NCBI GenBank assembly: GCA_000708835.1
Contig: DF237622.1
Span: 1 to 44,680 of the forward strand
DNA: 44,680 nt
Direction of reading: 5' to 3'
Source of the DNA: Klebsormidium nitens
Taxonomy: Eukaryota; Streptophyta; Klebsormidiophyceae; Klebsormidiales; Klebsormidiaceae
A model generated the notes under the pieces. It worked only from the letters and a program-made list of their open reading frames with translations, was not told the origin of the DNA and made no database searches. Made by a program: the position numbers and the translations under genes. This document shows, piece by piece, positions 1 through 12,400 of this stretch. Numbering within the stretch: the stretch's first letter is position 1; every line of letters begins with the position of its first letter.

Positions 1-1380
1 TGGTGCAACAAATGAGGCCGCTCATGCTCACTCGCGGTTCTTGCTTTATTAAGTTTCAGGGCCTCCTTAGCCAGAGAGCGTTGCCCACTGTCCTCTGGCG
101 GAAGCTAGCCAGCTGCGCACTGCCCGCCTCGAAGCGACAAGTGGCATTGATGCTGGATCTGCGCTGGCGGTTCCGACGTCTGCTCGCCGCAAATGAAACC
201 CGCAACCGCGCCAAGCTCCTGATGATGGCCAGTTGACGCTGCCTCCGCTACACCGCCAGGGAGCCCCTTTCTTTTCAACCCGCACCAAGCCTTCACTTCA
301 GATATCGACTGACATTGACCCGTGAGGATTCTGCTCAGTTGACTTGGAGAAGCGCTGGAGGCGGGGGAGCGTGGACCAGGAGAGCGCAACGGAGCGGGAG
401 TTTGACAGTTGGAGTGGGAGCGACGGGCATGCGGATGCACGATCGAGGAGAGGAACTTCAGCGGGCACCCAGCAGAATGCCTCCTGGCGCAAGCATTGAT
501 GGTGTCGTGTTGGAGTATGCGGAGCGGCCAGTGGTGATTCGCTCAGAGGTGAGGGGCTCGGCAGGCTGGTGGGTTGCCTGCGACCTCAGTGGTTCTCAGA
601 CATTTTCTTGGGTTCCTCCTGCTGCAATCTCTGTGATTCTTTTCAGCTTTACTCCCATTCGCGGTCGTTTGCTTGTCAGATTGGAGCACTTCTCGACTTT
701 TTTGATTTGAAGGTGGTCACACAGTGTTGCTTTTGTTCGTCTACCGAAAGAACATCGCTACCTGTTGCCATTGAGTTAGCGTTTCGATAGCTGGTGGTAA
801 AAAGTAAGCTCTGCATTCCTCCACAAGTGATTGGTGCTATGGCCGCTGATATTTATTCTTGCTGGCTTCCTTTGCTCAACACTCGGCTAGAGGCCCAAAG
901 GAGGCTCTCACCGTTCAGTTGCGTCGTTCCCTGCTGATGCTCAACCCTAGTGGAGATGCAACGGCCTCTGTCTGTCGGTAGAGAGCAACTGCGTCTTGTC
1001 TGGGCCAGAGTATGAAAGAGTGCTGCAAAACTGCAGAGCGGTCAGTGTTGCCTGGTATGGATCTGCTTTGTCTCCTTGTGCTGTCCGTCAGTCTTGTGTT
1101 AGTATTCACTCTACTTCACTTAACCATCAAACAGTCTGACCATCCCTTGACTCAACCTGAAAACGGGTTTGCTCGTTGTATCATCTACCCCTTCTTCTTA
1201 TCCCTTTGCCAAACTGCACCATTGCTTGCGGCCCTGCAAAAGAGGGGCCGGGAGGCTCACAGTGCGCTAGGATGCTTTGTTGACCGATTGCCTGACCAGT
1301 GCAGGACGATCGACACCGCTCGCCGGCATTGCTCCACTGGATGCATGCATCTCGCTTCCAAAGGCCCGATGCACACCGCG
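1..1380. other. No supported gene
   Basis: No exon with recognisable protein similarity was found on either strand. A frame open at 315-545 on the + strand ends at a plausible splice donor (GAG then GTGAGG), but its Arg/Gly/Ser-rich translation matches no family I know. It could be an upstream exon or UTR of the PPR relic that follows, but nothing proves this. Confidence 0.4.
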
Positions 1381-3476
1381 CACAGTTGCCGAATCGGACT
1401 GGGGCCACCAGGTGGCAGCCGCAAAGGAGATCTTTGACACCATGAAAAGAAGGTAGTGGAGCACAACCAATTTCAATACGACGCGGTAAGGCCTGGTGTC
1501 ATTGTGTTCGAGTTGGGTTTGCGGGGCTTGGAAAGAAGGCGAAGGTTGATGGATTGTGCTTTGAACGTTGCTTCGTGTTTGTGAAGACAAAGATGGTACG
1601 GAGTTGTGGAGCTGTAATGCAGAGTCTCCTTCTGTCAGCTTGCTTCTAAGTTGGACCATTGGTACTTTGGTTAGGGCCTGTAGACATATGTTGCGCTTTC
1701 AGATTGTGCGCCGTGTCGAGCAGAGGATCAATGGAGGATTTTCCTTATCTTGCTGCGGATTTTCAGCCTAAAGGCCAAACTTTGCTATATAGCATGAATT
1801 GGCTTATCTACTTTCCATTTCACCTCCTCCGAAACCAATGAAACTCATAGGACTTTTTGACGATCATATGCTCCCTCTCCCACTACAGAGGTTGCTGTCG
1901 TGAATCAAGCACCGATGTTGCAACCTGATACGCCGCTTCTGGGTTCCAAAACGTGACCTCACATGCATCTGTCCCTCCCCCCCCTACCAGATGATGGCGT
2001 GTTACATGCGAAACTTCTCGTCCCTGGGGCGCTGTCGCTGTTCCAGGAGATGGAGGAGCGGGCCCTGCTGCTGGACGCCTATACGTTCAGCAACATGATA
2101 AACGCCTGTCAAGGGCAGCCTCGGCCTCGACAGGGCCCTCCAGCTCTTTGACAGGTGAGCCCCAGCTGTTCCCTTTTCACTGAGTATGAGGAATCGGAAT
2201 GCTTCTGACCTGGTCCGGAAGAGCAGGTGGCTGTTTGGCTACTCGGTGGCCACTTCGCATGTCCCCTTAGGACTCTGCTGCTGCCGTTACTCTGGACGGC
2301 TGCTTCAAGCTCTCCTGCCGCTCTTGACACCAACCTGCTCTAGAATCGCACCGGAAACATGGAACGCTTGGCGTTGGCTTTCGAGAGAGCGCTTTCGTTT
2401 ACCTTTTCTTGAACCACGAGCCGTGGACGGGTCACGGTCCGAGCATCTGGTGGGTCCCCAAACTCGTTTTCAGAGCTGGTCTTCTTTCCCAGCCAGGTCC
2501 CAAGAGCTAGGGGCCTCGTACAGTGCTCATTGTCCTGGTCCACGTGGAGTCTGAAAAGCAACCTGACTTTCATCTTTCCGCGGACGGCAGTTGTCATTCC
2601 GGCGACGTGTTGCTCTGGCTGTGCTTGCTCTGGGAAGGATGAGTCTCCTTGCACCGATTGCGAGTTGCACACCTGTTCGTCCCCCTGCGCCTGGGCAACA
2701 AAGCGACCTGGTTGCCCCCCTGGCTATGCTGCCAAGTTGATTGTCCATCTGCCAAGGGTGCCCCGTCAACATGCAATCTTTCCTTGTCATGTAGGATGGA
2801 GCGCTCAGGTCTCAAGGGCGACACGGTCCTCCTCCTGCTTGGGTAACAAAACAAACTTTCATCTGCCTTGTTGCCCGGACAACATGCAAATGTATCCTGT
2901 ATGGACTTGCTGACGTCACCTTTCTGCTCCCCCAGGCTGGAGCGCTCGGGCCTCGAGGGCGATCTCGTTGTCTACAGCTCCCTTTTCCATGCGTGCATCA
3001 CGGCCAATTGCGTCGCCAAAGCCGATGTCAGATTTTATGCTGACGTCATTTTTTCAGTCCCCCCAGGATGGAGTGCTCGGGCCTCAGGAGCGACCTGGTC
3101 GTCTTCAGCTCCCGCCTCCACGAGTGCGTCGCAGCAAACCGCGTCGCCAGAGTTGTTTTTACGAGTCTGCTGATGTCATGCTGAGGCTGACGTCATTTTT
3201 GCGCCACCACACAGGAAAAGAAGAGCGCTCGGTCCTCGAGGGCGACTTCGTCACCTTTAGCGCCCTCCTCCACTCGTGCGTCGCCGCGAACCCCGTCGCT
3301 GACGCCGAGCGCGTTCCTTGAAGAAACGGGCAAAGCCGGGCACTCCTTCAACTTGTCCACATCGAAATGATTCAGCTCTACGTGGGGGCTGGGAGTGCGA
3401 TTGGCCGAGACGCTGTTCTAAAACATGGAGCGCAAGGAGCAGAAGATGGACAAGACGCGATGGATCTGATCAACTA
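1381..3476 (+). pseudogene. Pentatricopeptide-repeat (PPR) gene relic, multi-exon, frameshifted
   Basis: PPR proteins are helical-repeat RNA-binding proteins of plant organelles. Several fragments here read as PPR units. At about 1381-1451 the frame gives AAKEIFDTMKRR before a donor GTAGTG. At 1991-2154, after CTACCAG, the reading is MMACYMRNFSSLGR, then LSLFQEMEERALLLDAYTF, then GSLGLDRALQLFDR before GTGAGC; these three pieces lie in different frames, so at least two indels occurred. From 2796 to 3312 there are several copies of an exon reading MERSGLEGDLVVYSS or similar. The last runs on in shifted frames into FLEETGKAGHSFNL, MIQLYVGAG and NMERKEQKMDKT near 3320-3455. The splice phase (AG, then G-ATG-GAG) fits one former gene. 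Several frameshifts and stops argue for a pseudogene; assembly error is the alternative. Confidence 0.7.
2640..3320 (+). repeat. Tandem copies of a PPR exon and its intron 3' end
   Basis: The PPR exon start recurs at 2796, 2937, 3068 and about 3220, spaced 141, 131 and about 152 bases; a very decayed fifth copy may lie near 2640-2695. The intronic lead-ins are also related: TGACGTCA occurs before the second and third acceptors, and TGACGTCATTTTT recurs before the third and fourth. The first copy covers only about 50 bases of exon. The last keeps the longest body but has an insertion that breaks its frame. Confidence 0.75.
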
Positions 3477-4675
3477 AGTTGCACCTCAGGTTGCGACTTT
3501 CGAGCAAGACATCAAGGACGAATATCTCTGGCACCAAGTCAATGGCACATGCAGGCCGGCCGTCTGATATGTGTTCTGTGTACAGGATTGGCATGCACTG
3601 GGGCAAACTCGGTGACGTGAATCATTGCATGTGGCTTGATCAACCGAGCGTACTCGTGATTACAATCGATGAAAATGACGTCAGTCACGCTTCACAGTGG
3701 TATCCTGACTTATATGTCCCGAAAGACAACGCAGAACTGCCGTGTACGCGCTAGGTTGTGAATGCAAGGCAATCCGAACAAATGTTCCTAACCGCACACA
3801 GCCGGCATCACTTTATTCACGCCTGCCACGCGCTATCCAATGCTGCAAATCGGAGTGCCAACTCATCGAGGCCTCTGCTAAAAGATATGCAACTTATACA
3901 GACAAATCGACCAATATGAAAGCAAGCATCTAGCGTGCGTCATGACTCATCCATTTCAACAGGATTGAGACTACCTGTTTACATGTTTACTAGCTCCTAC
4001 AATCACACTTATCAGGTCTGCTGATTATTTAGCATGTTTTGCTACCTTGTTTGCTTCTATTTTCAATGGGGTCCGACTGCTAGAGACTCTTTGTTGCTGA
4101 TTGACTTAGCGTTGCAGACTGAATGCAAAGTCCAAGCCTATGTAAGCTGCCCATGACCTGCTACGATGACTCATCTGAACGCGGAAGTCTCGGAGATGAT
4201 TGCAGCCGATCTCACAAGCAGCATTGCATCACATTGGTCTCATCAATTTGCATGAGTACTTATGCAGTGACAAAACCACTGCTCGCCGCACAGTGTTTAA
4301 ATAAGGCACCGACCTCCTCGATTTTAGACAAATATTCTGCATACCTCCAGCCGTGCCCTCAGGTACTGCAATTACGAGTGCCAAGCATGAAAGTATACAT
4401 GTTCATTACTTGATTTTTATCTCTTCATTTTCAAGTGCCAGATTGATCCAATCCATGCTGCTTTCAGGAAGTACCACACGACCGTTCCCTATTCTTGCGG
4501 CAGTACACGCGGAGGCTTCGTTCACTTGAACCTGCAGCGCCATGATGCACCTATTTATTCGTCAAAAGCCGTGTCACATGATGCAGAACCGAGCTACGAG
4601 ACCTCAAAAAGGCACCAGGATAGTGCGACAACCTCTTCGCCGGTTGAAAGCAAGCCACGGTGTCTTTTAGATTGC
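3477..4675. other. Gene-free spacer between PPR relic and the EYA 3' end
   Basis: Frames in this stretch are short and show no family similarity or splice-consistent exon chain. The EYA gene ends at 4676 on the opposite strand, so the left-hand end of its 3' UTR must fall here. Nothing else is supported. Confidence 0.5.
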
Positions 4676-7600
4676 CTACGTTTTCGACTTGACATCCGCA
4701 AGCAAATCTGTCAACTGCTCAAGCCTAATCTTTGGCAAACTCATGTCCGGATCCAGCCCGGAGGCCACTCTCAAAAACGGCCAACTCATCATTCGAGCGG
4801 CCGCTTGCTCCTCTACTCCGTCGCCCACCGCACAAAATCTCGTCTCTGCATTACCGCCTCCAAAGCGTTCCCGTATCCACTTAAAGCACTGCAACTTTCC
4901 GACGACCTTCGAGCTGTACACTGGGTCAAATAAAAAGAAATCAAGTCACTTCTTGGAGAAGGTGAACGGGGTAACGGGGAAGGACTCCCGTACGCTAGAG
5001 TGGGTCCGCTGTAATCAGAAAATTGAGGAGCAGAAGAAACTAACGTCTAAGGATATTGCTTGAAGATGGTGGAGAGATTTCTCGCCGTCTATCACTACAC
5101 CGAGACCAGTCACAGTCAGACCGGATCACGCGATCTCCATTCATCGAGGTGTGAGTTGCATATTCCGATTGGGTTGGAAAACGAGCCAGCAAAGGTCAGC
5201 AATCTGCTTAGGCGCAAAGCGCAAACGCCAACAGACGTTAAGGCAAACCGCAGTGAACTCCTGATTTGCTAAAAGAAGACTGCCTTCTGCAGGTTTTGAC
5301 GATTGGTTAATCAAAGTAAGCCGCGGAATGTGGATGCCAAGCAACATTTCAGCACGACGTTCGAGAGAACGCGACTACACATCCAGGCCAGCTCTTACGT
5401 CCGAAAGGGAGGCACTGTGAAGAACAAAGGTCAAACGAGGAAACAGAAAGATACTGGGGATTGCGTCAAACCTGTTACCGGTGGACGCTGTACGTCGCAC
5501 ACTATCTTGCACTAACTCCCTGCTTATAAGGCGTATACTTATGTGTATTATGGCCAAACCCTTGCGAGGGTTTCGATGCGACATAGGCACGGTAGAGGGC
5601 ACCGTTTGGTCTGTTTGGGCGGTGACTCGGTCCGAAACCGAGGTCAAACCCTTGGTCTCCGGTGGCTTATGGAATTTGACGCTCTTGAGAATATTGCTCG
5701 ATAGTGTGCGCAGGGCAGCGTCGACCGGTACCAGGTTTGACGTAATCCCCAGTACTTTACGAAGTTCCAGTCTCCGAAGACCAAGACCACTCACCGTTCG
5801 CGGGATCAATCCAGGGGTCCAGCCTGAACAGGAGGCACTTCGTGAGCGTCGGGATCAGTTGCCCCGACGAGACGAGCACGACCGTCCGCTTCCCGAGCGG
5901 TGGCAACCCGCCTTCACCAGCGCTGTCCGAACCAGGTCCGGCGGTCCGATTCGGGTCGGTCTGTCCGGAGGAGTTCAACCGGGCAGTTGCGCACTCCGCC
6001 AATAGTCTCCTGCCTGCGAAGGAAAAAGTATACGGACGTGTTTCTTAAAGCTGGTAATTCTGTTTGGTGGGTACAGAATGAGTTCGTTGATTGAGCGGCT
6101 CGGAAGGACGAATGCGCTTGGCAGCCTAGGGCCGCCTGCCTGCGATCACGTAGGTGACAACGAGTGAACGTAGTCGTTTTCCTTTCGTACTTGTGAAGCA
6201 GATTGTTCGCGCTTCCGGTTAGAAGAGGGTCCCCTTGTTTGGGAGGCTTCAGAAGTTGCGTGCGCAGCGACCGCTTCTGTAGATGAACGTTCTATATCTC
6301 ACCGGGGCAATTTGGACAAGCTTTGCAGTAAACCATCCCTGGAATCGTCAGAAACCCGAGAGTCTTAGCCCACGAAAAAAAAAACAGCCAGCAATCTGCT
6401 CAGTAGAGGGCGCCAGCCTTCTCTTGCCTTTCGTTACTTTCGTCCGCAATCAAACCGGTACTTGAACGTTCGTCTAATCGTTTAGGAGCGGTTTTTCAAC
6501 CGTTTGGGAGACTGACGACATTCCTCGAAGGGGTTCCAAAACCAGGGAACGCGGGTACGAGACCTAGTGATCCTCTGCTTCGGGATAGGGCAACGGACGG
6601 ACAATCTGTTCGCTGGCAAACGCGAAACGCAGGCCAGCAACACGGAACAGATGACAGTTTCGGCCGTACCTGCGAAGAGCCAGCCCTTCGTGAAACGGTC
6701 CGTTGCTGCATACAGGCCTTGCCATTCGCCCCGCTTGTCACCCGTCAGCAGGTGCGTCGCCCCCTGCGAAAGAAACAGCTTTGGTTGGCATCGATGACTT
6801 CATAGCCTGAGAGGGTGTTTGATACGATTCTCATCTTAAACTTCGTACTGGAAGGAACCACTTGAGAACCTAACATTCTATTGGAGAGGACCACTCCTTT
6901 GGAAACGAGACAATTGAACTGACTGGATGAGGGAGGTTGTCCAAAATGGACTACAATCGAGGAACAGGGCAGCTACAACGTCCAAGCAATGGCCGACTTT
7001 AGAGCACAGTAAATCAAGGATCCGCGCAACTGTGGTTTTTTCTTGCTTAGTAGCATCCAGAGCACGATAACTGTCCAGTGGACGCCCTTGCATACCTTTG
7101 CATAGAGCGCTTGTATGTGGCGGTACAAGTACGCCAGCTTCTGTTTGCCTGCATCAGTGAGAGGCTTTTTGAGGTTTAGCTCCCCGAAATCAAAGTCGTC
7201 TAAGCTGGCCCCATCGTCATTCTCTGCAACATGACCGATGGACGGCTGATCAAACTCCTCCACCTGAAGAATGCATAAAAAGAACGTGTTAGTGACTGAA
7301 CACGTAATTACAGAGCTTCTCAAGTACTCCTAGCGCAAAAGAGAACCACAATTGATCAAGTATTGTTGCGCTTGATTGCAACAGAGAACCCAGTCAGAAC
7401 TACGTTGCTGATGCAAGTAAGGGCGCGGCTCAAGCTGGTAAAGATGATGTGTGTTCTCCACATCTGTGAAAAGATCCAGGAGATACATGTTTAACCACTT
7501 GCAATCGATCCTATCCACGTTACTCTTAGCTTGGTCAGCAACATCTTGCGCCGTTCTTCCAGCTGTGAAACTCATCCACATCAACATGGGAAACGGGACA

Positions 7601-8651
7601 TTGTAAATCGACCGAAGCTGATTTTCAGTTTTAGAGAGCCCTTTTTTGGAGAGTAGGACATCACCTGCTCAAATAACATGGCTGTGTCGCTGATGTCCAG
7701 AATGAGCTTCTCCCACTGCTCCCCGAGCTTCAGCGCCTCCGCCCTGCGCTTCTCGTCCAGGCCTTCCAGGTCCGCGTACTTTCCCGTGAGCAGCGACTGG
7801 AAGATGATCAGCGTCTCGTCCAAGTCCCACACAAACACTATGCCCGGATCTGTTGCTTCCTCCTGCTTCATTGCGTCAGGCACTTCCAACTTTCTCTTCT
7901 TGGTATACTCATTATTTTCCAGTTCTGCCCTAGGGTGTTTCCCAATGGTTGGCATGGCTGCTGTTTCGGGTGGGGCTGTCGGATTGACAAGAGCAGGGGT
8001 GCTAAGTGCTGACTGTTGTTGGCTAGGGGGTGGTGCAGTTTGTGAGTACGTCCCTTGGCTCCAGTATGCATTGTAATCAGGATACTGGCTGGACGTTGTC
8101 GTAGCTCCCTGGTGGTGGAAAGGCGGGGCATCGGAGACTGGCGGCCAGTAGTATTGGCTAGGTTGTGCTGGAGGGTAGTGAAGGCTGGGTTGAGGTGGGG
8201 GGTAGTAAGGGCTCTGTTGTGAAGGGGGATAGTAAGGGCTTTGTTGTGCAGGGGGGTAGGAAGGGCTGGGTTGTGCAGGAGGGTAGTATGCTTGTGAGTA
8301 AGGCTGGTGGTAGGCAGCATATGGATCTTGCGGTGGGGGCGGGTACCAGTAGGGCTGTGATTGGTGGGAAGCTGCATGGGTTGCAGCATCCGCGACTTGA
8401 TGAGTGGTGGTTGGAAACCCCCCCTGCGGATACTGAGGGTAGGGATAGTTCGCCGGAGCAGGCACGCTCGTTTGTGCATGATTGCCAGGATACTGGCCCT
8501 GGTACTGATCAGACGCTGGCTGGTGTCCTTGGTTGTAAGCTGGGACGGCATTGTAATCCACGTGTGCTGCAGAAGGCTCTGAGCTGGGGCCAGATGACAA
8601 TGATGGGTTCGCTGGAGTGTGCCCGGAGACAATTGCTGGTGGCTCAGTCAT
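4676..8651 (-). CDS. EYA: Eyes-absent (EYA) family HAD-type protein phosphatase
   Basis: EYA proteins are aspartate-based HAD phosphatases; animal members remove phosphotyrosine, including from histone H2A.X, and also act in transcription. Exons on the minus strand: 8651-7665, 7263-7096, 6763-6670, 6013-5795, 4920-4676. All have GT-AG borders and matching phases, giving 570 residues. Residues 1-230 are rich in Tyr, Pro, Gln and Ser, with a KKRKLEVPD nuclear-signal-like stretch near 255. The catalytic domain follows: VFVWDLDETLIIF (nucleophile Asp276, Asp278), WQGLYAATDRFTKGWL in exon 3, VLVSSGQLIPTLTKCLLFRL in exon 4, and VGKLQCFKWI then CAVGDGVEEQ (about 520-528) in exon 5. The blocks match plant EYA in order and spacing. 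The Met at 8651 is the first in the open frame. It is divergently paired with RAD50. The long Tyr/Pro-rich N-terminus recalls animal EYA. Confidence 0.9.
5447..5758. repeat. Inverted repeat (fold-back) in EYA intron 4
   Basis: The arm at 5447-5506 is matched in reverse complement by 5700-5758, about 85-88% by eye over 60 bases, separated by 193 bases. Shared blocks include TACTGGGGATT, CGTCAAACCT and GCACACTATC. The loop holds smaller palindromes, such as AAACCCTTGCGAGGGTTT near 5556-5573. Both arms lie inside intron 4 (5794-4921), so the pre-mRNA could fold into a long hairpin. No ORF or target-site duplication was found. Confidence 0.7.
8162..8296 (-). repeat. 27-base tandem repeat coding Tyr/Pro nonapeptides in EYA
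   Basis: Five consecutive 27-base units (8162, 8189, 8216, 8243, 8270) start with GTTGTG or GTTGAGG on the + strand. On the coding minus strand each codes nine residues of the form SPYYPPSQQ, with variants such as PSLHYPPAQ. Units differ by a few bases and stay in frame. They build part of the low-complexity N-terminus of the EYA protein. Confidence 0.85.
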
Positions 8652-9441
8652 TCTCAGGCTGTTTGCCGGGCAGGTTCAGCTGGTTGAAGAAACCCAGAAA
8701 CTTCTACAGGCAACACTCAAAGTCACAATCTTGTTGCACTGCTCTGGAGTCCCTTCATACGAGGAGCTTGTTGTGACGGCACCAAGATTTCTGCGCCCCA
8801 CTACTTTTAACAGCGGCTTTCTTGCAAACGTCAAATGGTGGCGCTTACCATGCAAGACTCGAGAGCTAATTGAAGGTTTGCAGGCGATCAAGGACCGATC
8901 ATCCTTTCTTCCTGTTTCTTCCCCCTTCAACGCTGAGTCACAATCGGGTTAATGTAACAAAATGTGCTGACGAATCTGGAACCACGGGTTCACGGCAAAA
9001 CGGCAACCGTTGACACCCGAGAAATCGAGGGGTTTGGGAACAGGACTTTGGCGGGCGTAGTTTCAAAAATTGGTTAGCACGAGCCTCGCTGCGGCTATGG
9101 ATGCTCTGCTGCTTCTGATCAAAAGCTGTTGAAAGCATGTAAGCTAGAGCCAGCTAGAGCCGCTGCATGGGAAGCCTGGCAGAAGGCTAGGCTCGAGCGC
9201 CCTTGTTCATGTGAAACGGGAAAGCGACTCGTTGATGCAGCTTCGTTGGGCATTGTCGAGAGGACATTCTCCAGGCCTTGTGCCCAACACTTGCCTGCAG
9301 CTAAAGAGCCATGCCAGCGCTAGCTTAAGCCCTGTTGATAGCACGCTAGCTGACAGGTCTTGTTGAGCTTGTTCATTGCTTCTGTTTGCTGGGGTTTGCA
9401 TGAGTAAGGGCCGTCAATTGTGTTAGAACTGTCCTGCAAAG
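8652..9441. promoter_or_regulatory. Divergent promoter region between EYA and RAD50
   Basis: The two start codons face away from each other across 790 bases, so both promoters and 5' UTRs must lie here unless upstream noncoding exons exist. An E2F-like motif TTTGGCGGGC lies at 9047-9056, about 390 bases before the RAD50 start. No clear TATA box near either gene was identified. Confidence 0.5.
9047..9056 (+). promoter_or_regulatory. E2F-like site upstream of RAD50
   Basis: TTTGGCGGGC is close to the E2F consensus TTT(G/C)(G/C)CG(C/G). E2F drives S-phase genes in plants and animals, and RAD50 acts at replication-linked breaks, so the site is plausible. One degenerate 10-base match in 790 bases is weak evidence. 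Confidence 0.35.
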
Positions 9442-12400
9442 ATGAGTACGATAGATAAGATGCTCATTAAGGGCATTCGCAGCTTCAGTCCGGACAACAA
9501 AACAGTAATAGAGTTCTACAAACCACTGACTCTGATTGTTGGAGCCAACGGCGCTGGCAAGACGGTGAGCACTTCTAGAAAGTCTTCCTCAATATCTGTG
9601 CGGCTCATGCTGCGACTCATCTCTTTCATCTGGTTGTAGATTCCTTTGACATATGGTGGCACACAGTAGACAGCATTGCATGTTCTTTGTCAGCAAACGT
9701 TGTAAGAAGAGGCACTATGGACAGTGACAAATTTTAAAGTGGAGGCAATGAAGTCTAGATACGTACTTTTGATCTGGTAGCAAGTCGAGTCTGGTTGCCT
9801 TGTCTCCTTTTTGCCCTAGAATTTCTGCCAGGAGATCTTCAGTCAGAGTCTAATGGTATAGATATGACTAATTCCAGCAGGCTGGTTGCATACGTGACTT
9901 GTTTCAGACACACAAAGACGCTCAATCTATTGTCAAAACTTTTCCTTGCAGACCATCATTGAGTGCCTCAAGCATGCTTGCACAGGAGAACTGCCACCCA
10001 ACGCCCGTTCCGGCCACACGTTTGTCCATGACCCTAAAGTGAGTAACACGAAGAGTAGTGCTTTACTGAATGGTGGTGCGCAGTTGTATGACAGCGGGGT
10101 TGACCGCTGGTAACAATCATAAATTGATAGTTTGCAGACAGAGTACAATAAGTGCACCTTTGCTTAGGTTACTTGTGAGCCAACCCCTCACTGCCCAGTG
10201 CACGTTCACAACTACTGAACTACAAGTGTGGTGGCTTTGTCAGGTTGCAGGAGAGACGGAAACCAAGGGACAGATCAAGCTTCGGTTCAAGACAACAGCT
10301 GGTCGCGATGTGGTCTGCATCAGATCTTTCCAGCTCACTCAGAAAGCATCAAAGCTTGAGTACAAGGCAGTGGAGAGTGTGCTTCAGACAATTGATCCTC
10401 GATCAGGAGAGGTAAGGTCCTTGAGCCCTGCTGTCCTTGGACTGACGGCCAAGCCTCAAGATCGAGTCGATTGTTCCTCTACCAAGATTGTATCTTCAAA
10501 ACTCTCCTGTATATATATTCTTCAGAACATGGATGTCTCTGGCTGAGGTTTTTCGAAAGGTCGTCTGGTGTTTCCTTGAATGCCCTCTGCTTCTTTCTCC
10601 AATATTGAAATCCTGATTGATCCTTGCAGAAAGTGGCTCTGAGCTATCGTTGCGCCGACATGGACCGCGAGGTGCCATCGCTAATGGGGGTGCCCAAGGC
10701 CGTGCTGGAGAACGTGATCTTTGTCCATCAGGACGAGGCTAACTGGCCACTTGCGGAAGCAGCGGTCTTGAAGAAGAAGTTCGACGAGATCTTTTCAGCA
10801 ACAAGGTGAGGGATTCCCAGCGGTGCGTCAGAACTGATCCGGTGACAACCTGATGGCAGCAGACTGTCTGATCTAGGTCGTTCTTTTCCACAAGAATTTT
10901 GCTTGATCATGGATAGTGGCTCGCTGGTCAAGAAAGTCCATATCAAAAAATGGGTGCTCTGCTGGAAAAGAAAACTTCGTATTGTTCTGAAGCATTACGG
11001 TCAGCTCACCTCCGTTGTCGCATGCCTTAATGCAAAGCTCTGAAAACGAGCTTCCTGCCTTACAGGTACACGAAAGCTCTTGAAGTAATAAAGAAGCTGC
11101 ACAAGGAGCAGGCGCAGCAAGTGAAGGAGTACAAGCTGAAATTGGATCATCTTCAAACTCTTAAGGACGCAGCTTTTAAGGTACTGCACAACGTTCCAAT
11201 TCGCATGATATCATTGAGTTTGAAACTCGTCCTGGCTTCTGGCAAGCGATTGCTACACTCTATCCTAGTTTGAGCCGCTGCCAAGAGGGTTCATCTCCTT
11301 TTGAAAGCAATCTGATAGGTATTATACCTAGCTCTGCCGTTTGTGACTGTGAGGCGGGTTTGAATCATGAGCACGTCAACCAGAACTTCTTTTGAATCAT
11401 GAACCGAAGGGAAAGTCCATTCCTTTTGCAGCTGAACTCAGACATCGACACGGACAACAGCAAGTCGGCGGCCCTCCAATCGAAGATCAAAGAACTGGAG
11501 CAGAAGATTGCTGAGCGCCAGAGCAGGATTGACAATATCAAGAGTGCTCTCCGGAAGATGCAAGCGTGGCAGAACGACATCGAAGTGAAGGAAGGGACGC
11601 GAGCGGTTCTTGCTAGACAGAGAGATCAGCTGTACAACGCCCTTGAAGAGGAGAGCGACGGTGAGCATCTGGACTCCACCTCGAGGAGGTGAAGTTGACA
11701 CCGAGTTCTCAGAAACCATGACGTCACTACTGCGCTGATGGAGCACTCTCTCCTGGTTTTGGATGGGGCTCGTTATTGCAATCACGGTAAGAATAAAGTG
11801 AAGATGATGGTGAAACAATGTCAGAGTATGTCCAGACTGCTGCCGCCATTGACAATCTCGAAGAAGCCGGCTGACTCTACGTACTTCATTCCCATAATGT
11901 CATTCCCATGACATTATGTGTACTCAAGTGAGTCCTCGTGGTCAGTCTAGAATGCCCTTTCCTTTCGCAGAGTCGACCGAGGAATTGAGAACCTTCCAGG
12001 AGGACTTTGCGAAGACCGTCGCCGGCATGCGCATCCAGGCGGCGAAGCTGGAGCGGCAGCTGACAGACGCGCAGATGCAGGACCAGAGCGAGAAGGAAAA
12101 CTTCAACAGGCTGCAGCTGATGAAGGGCAAACTGCAGGCGGAAGCAGAGGTGAACAATCAAAACTTCCCTGGATATCGCCGGGGGATTCAGAATTGTCAT
12201 GTTTCTTGGAGGTCAATAGGGCGCTTTGTTTTTATTGATCTGGCGTCCAAGCTTGAGACAACCCGAGAGTTCGTTTGTGAGTCGCAAACAAAGCGAACAA
12301 CGAATGTTCCAAGCATCAAATGTGCCCGTCTCAGGGGTTGACTGTCAGTGCTAAGAAACGAAGGCAGGCTGCGAATTCGATCACGTCTCTGCACCAGAGC

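Noticed and set aside
2906-3200. TGACGTCA boxes as cAMP-response or bZIP regulatory sites
   Set aside because: They recur at the same place in each duplicated unit of the PPR array, so copying explains their number.
5744-6047. A 100-codon + strand frame with high GC at third positions, first taken as an unknown exon
   Set aside because: The minus strand of the same bases codes VLVSSGQLIPTLTKCLLFRL, a clear EYA block with correct splice borders, so the + frame is its shadow.
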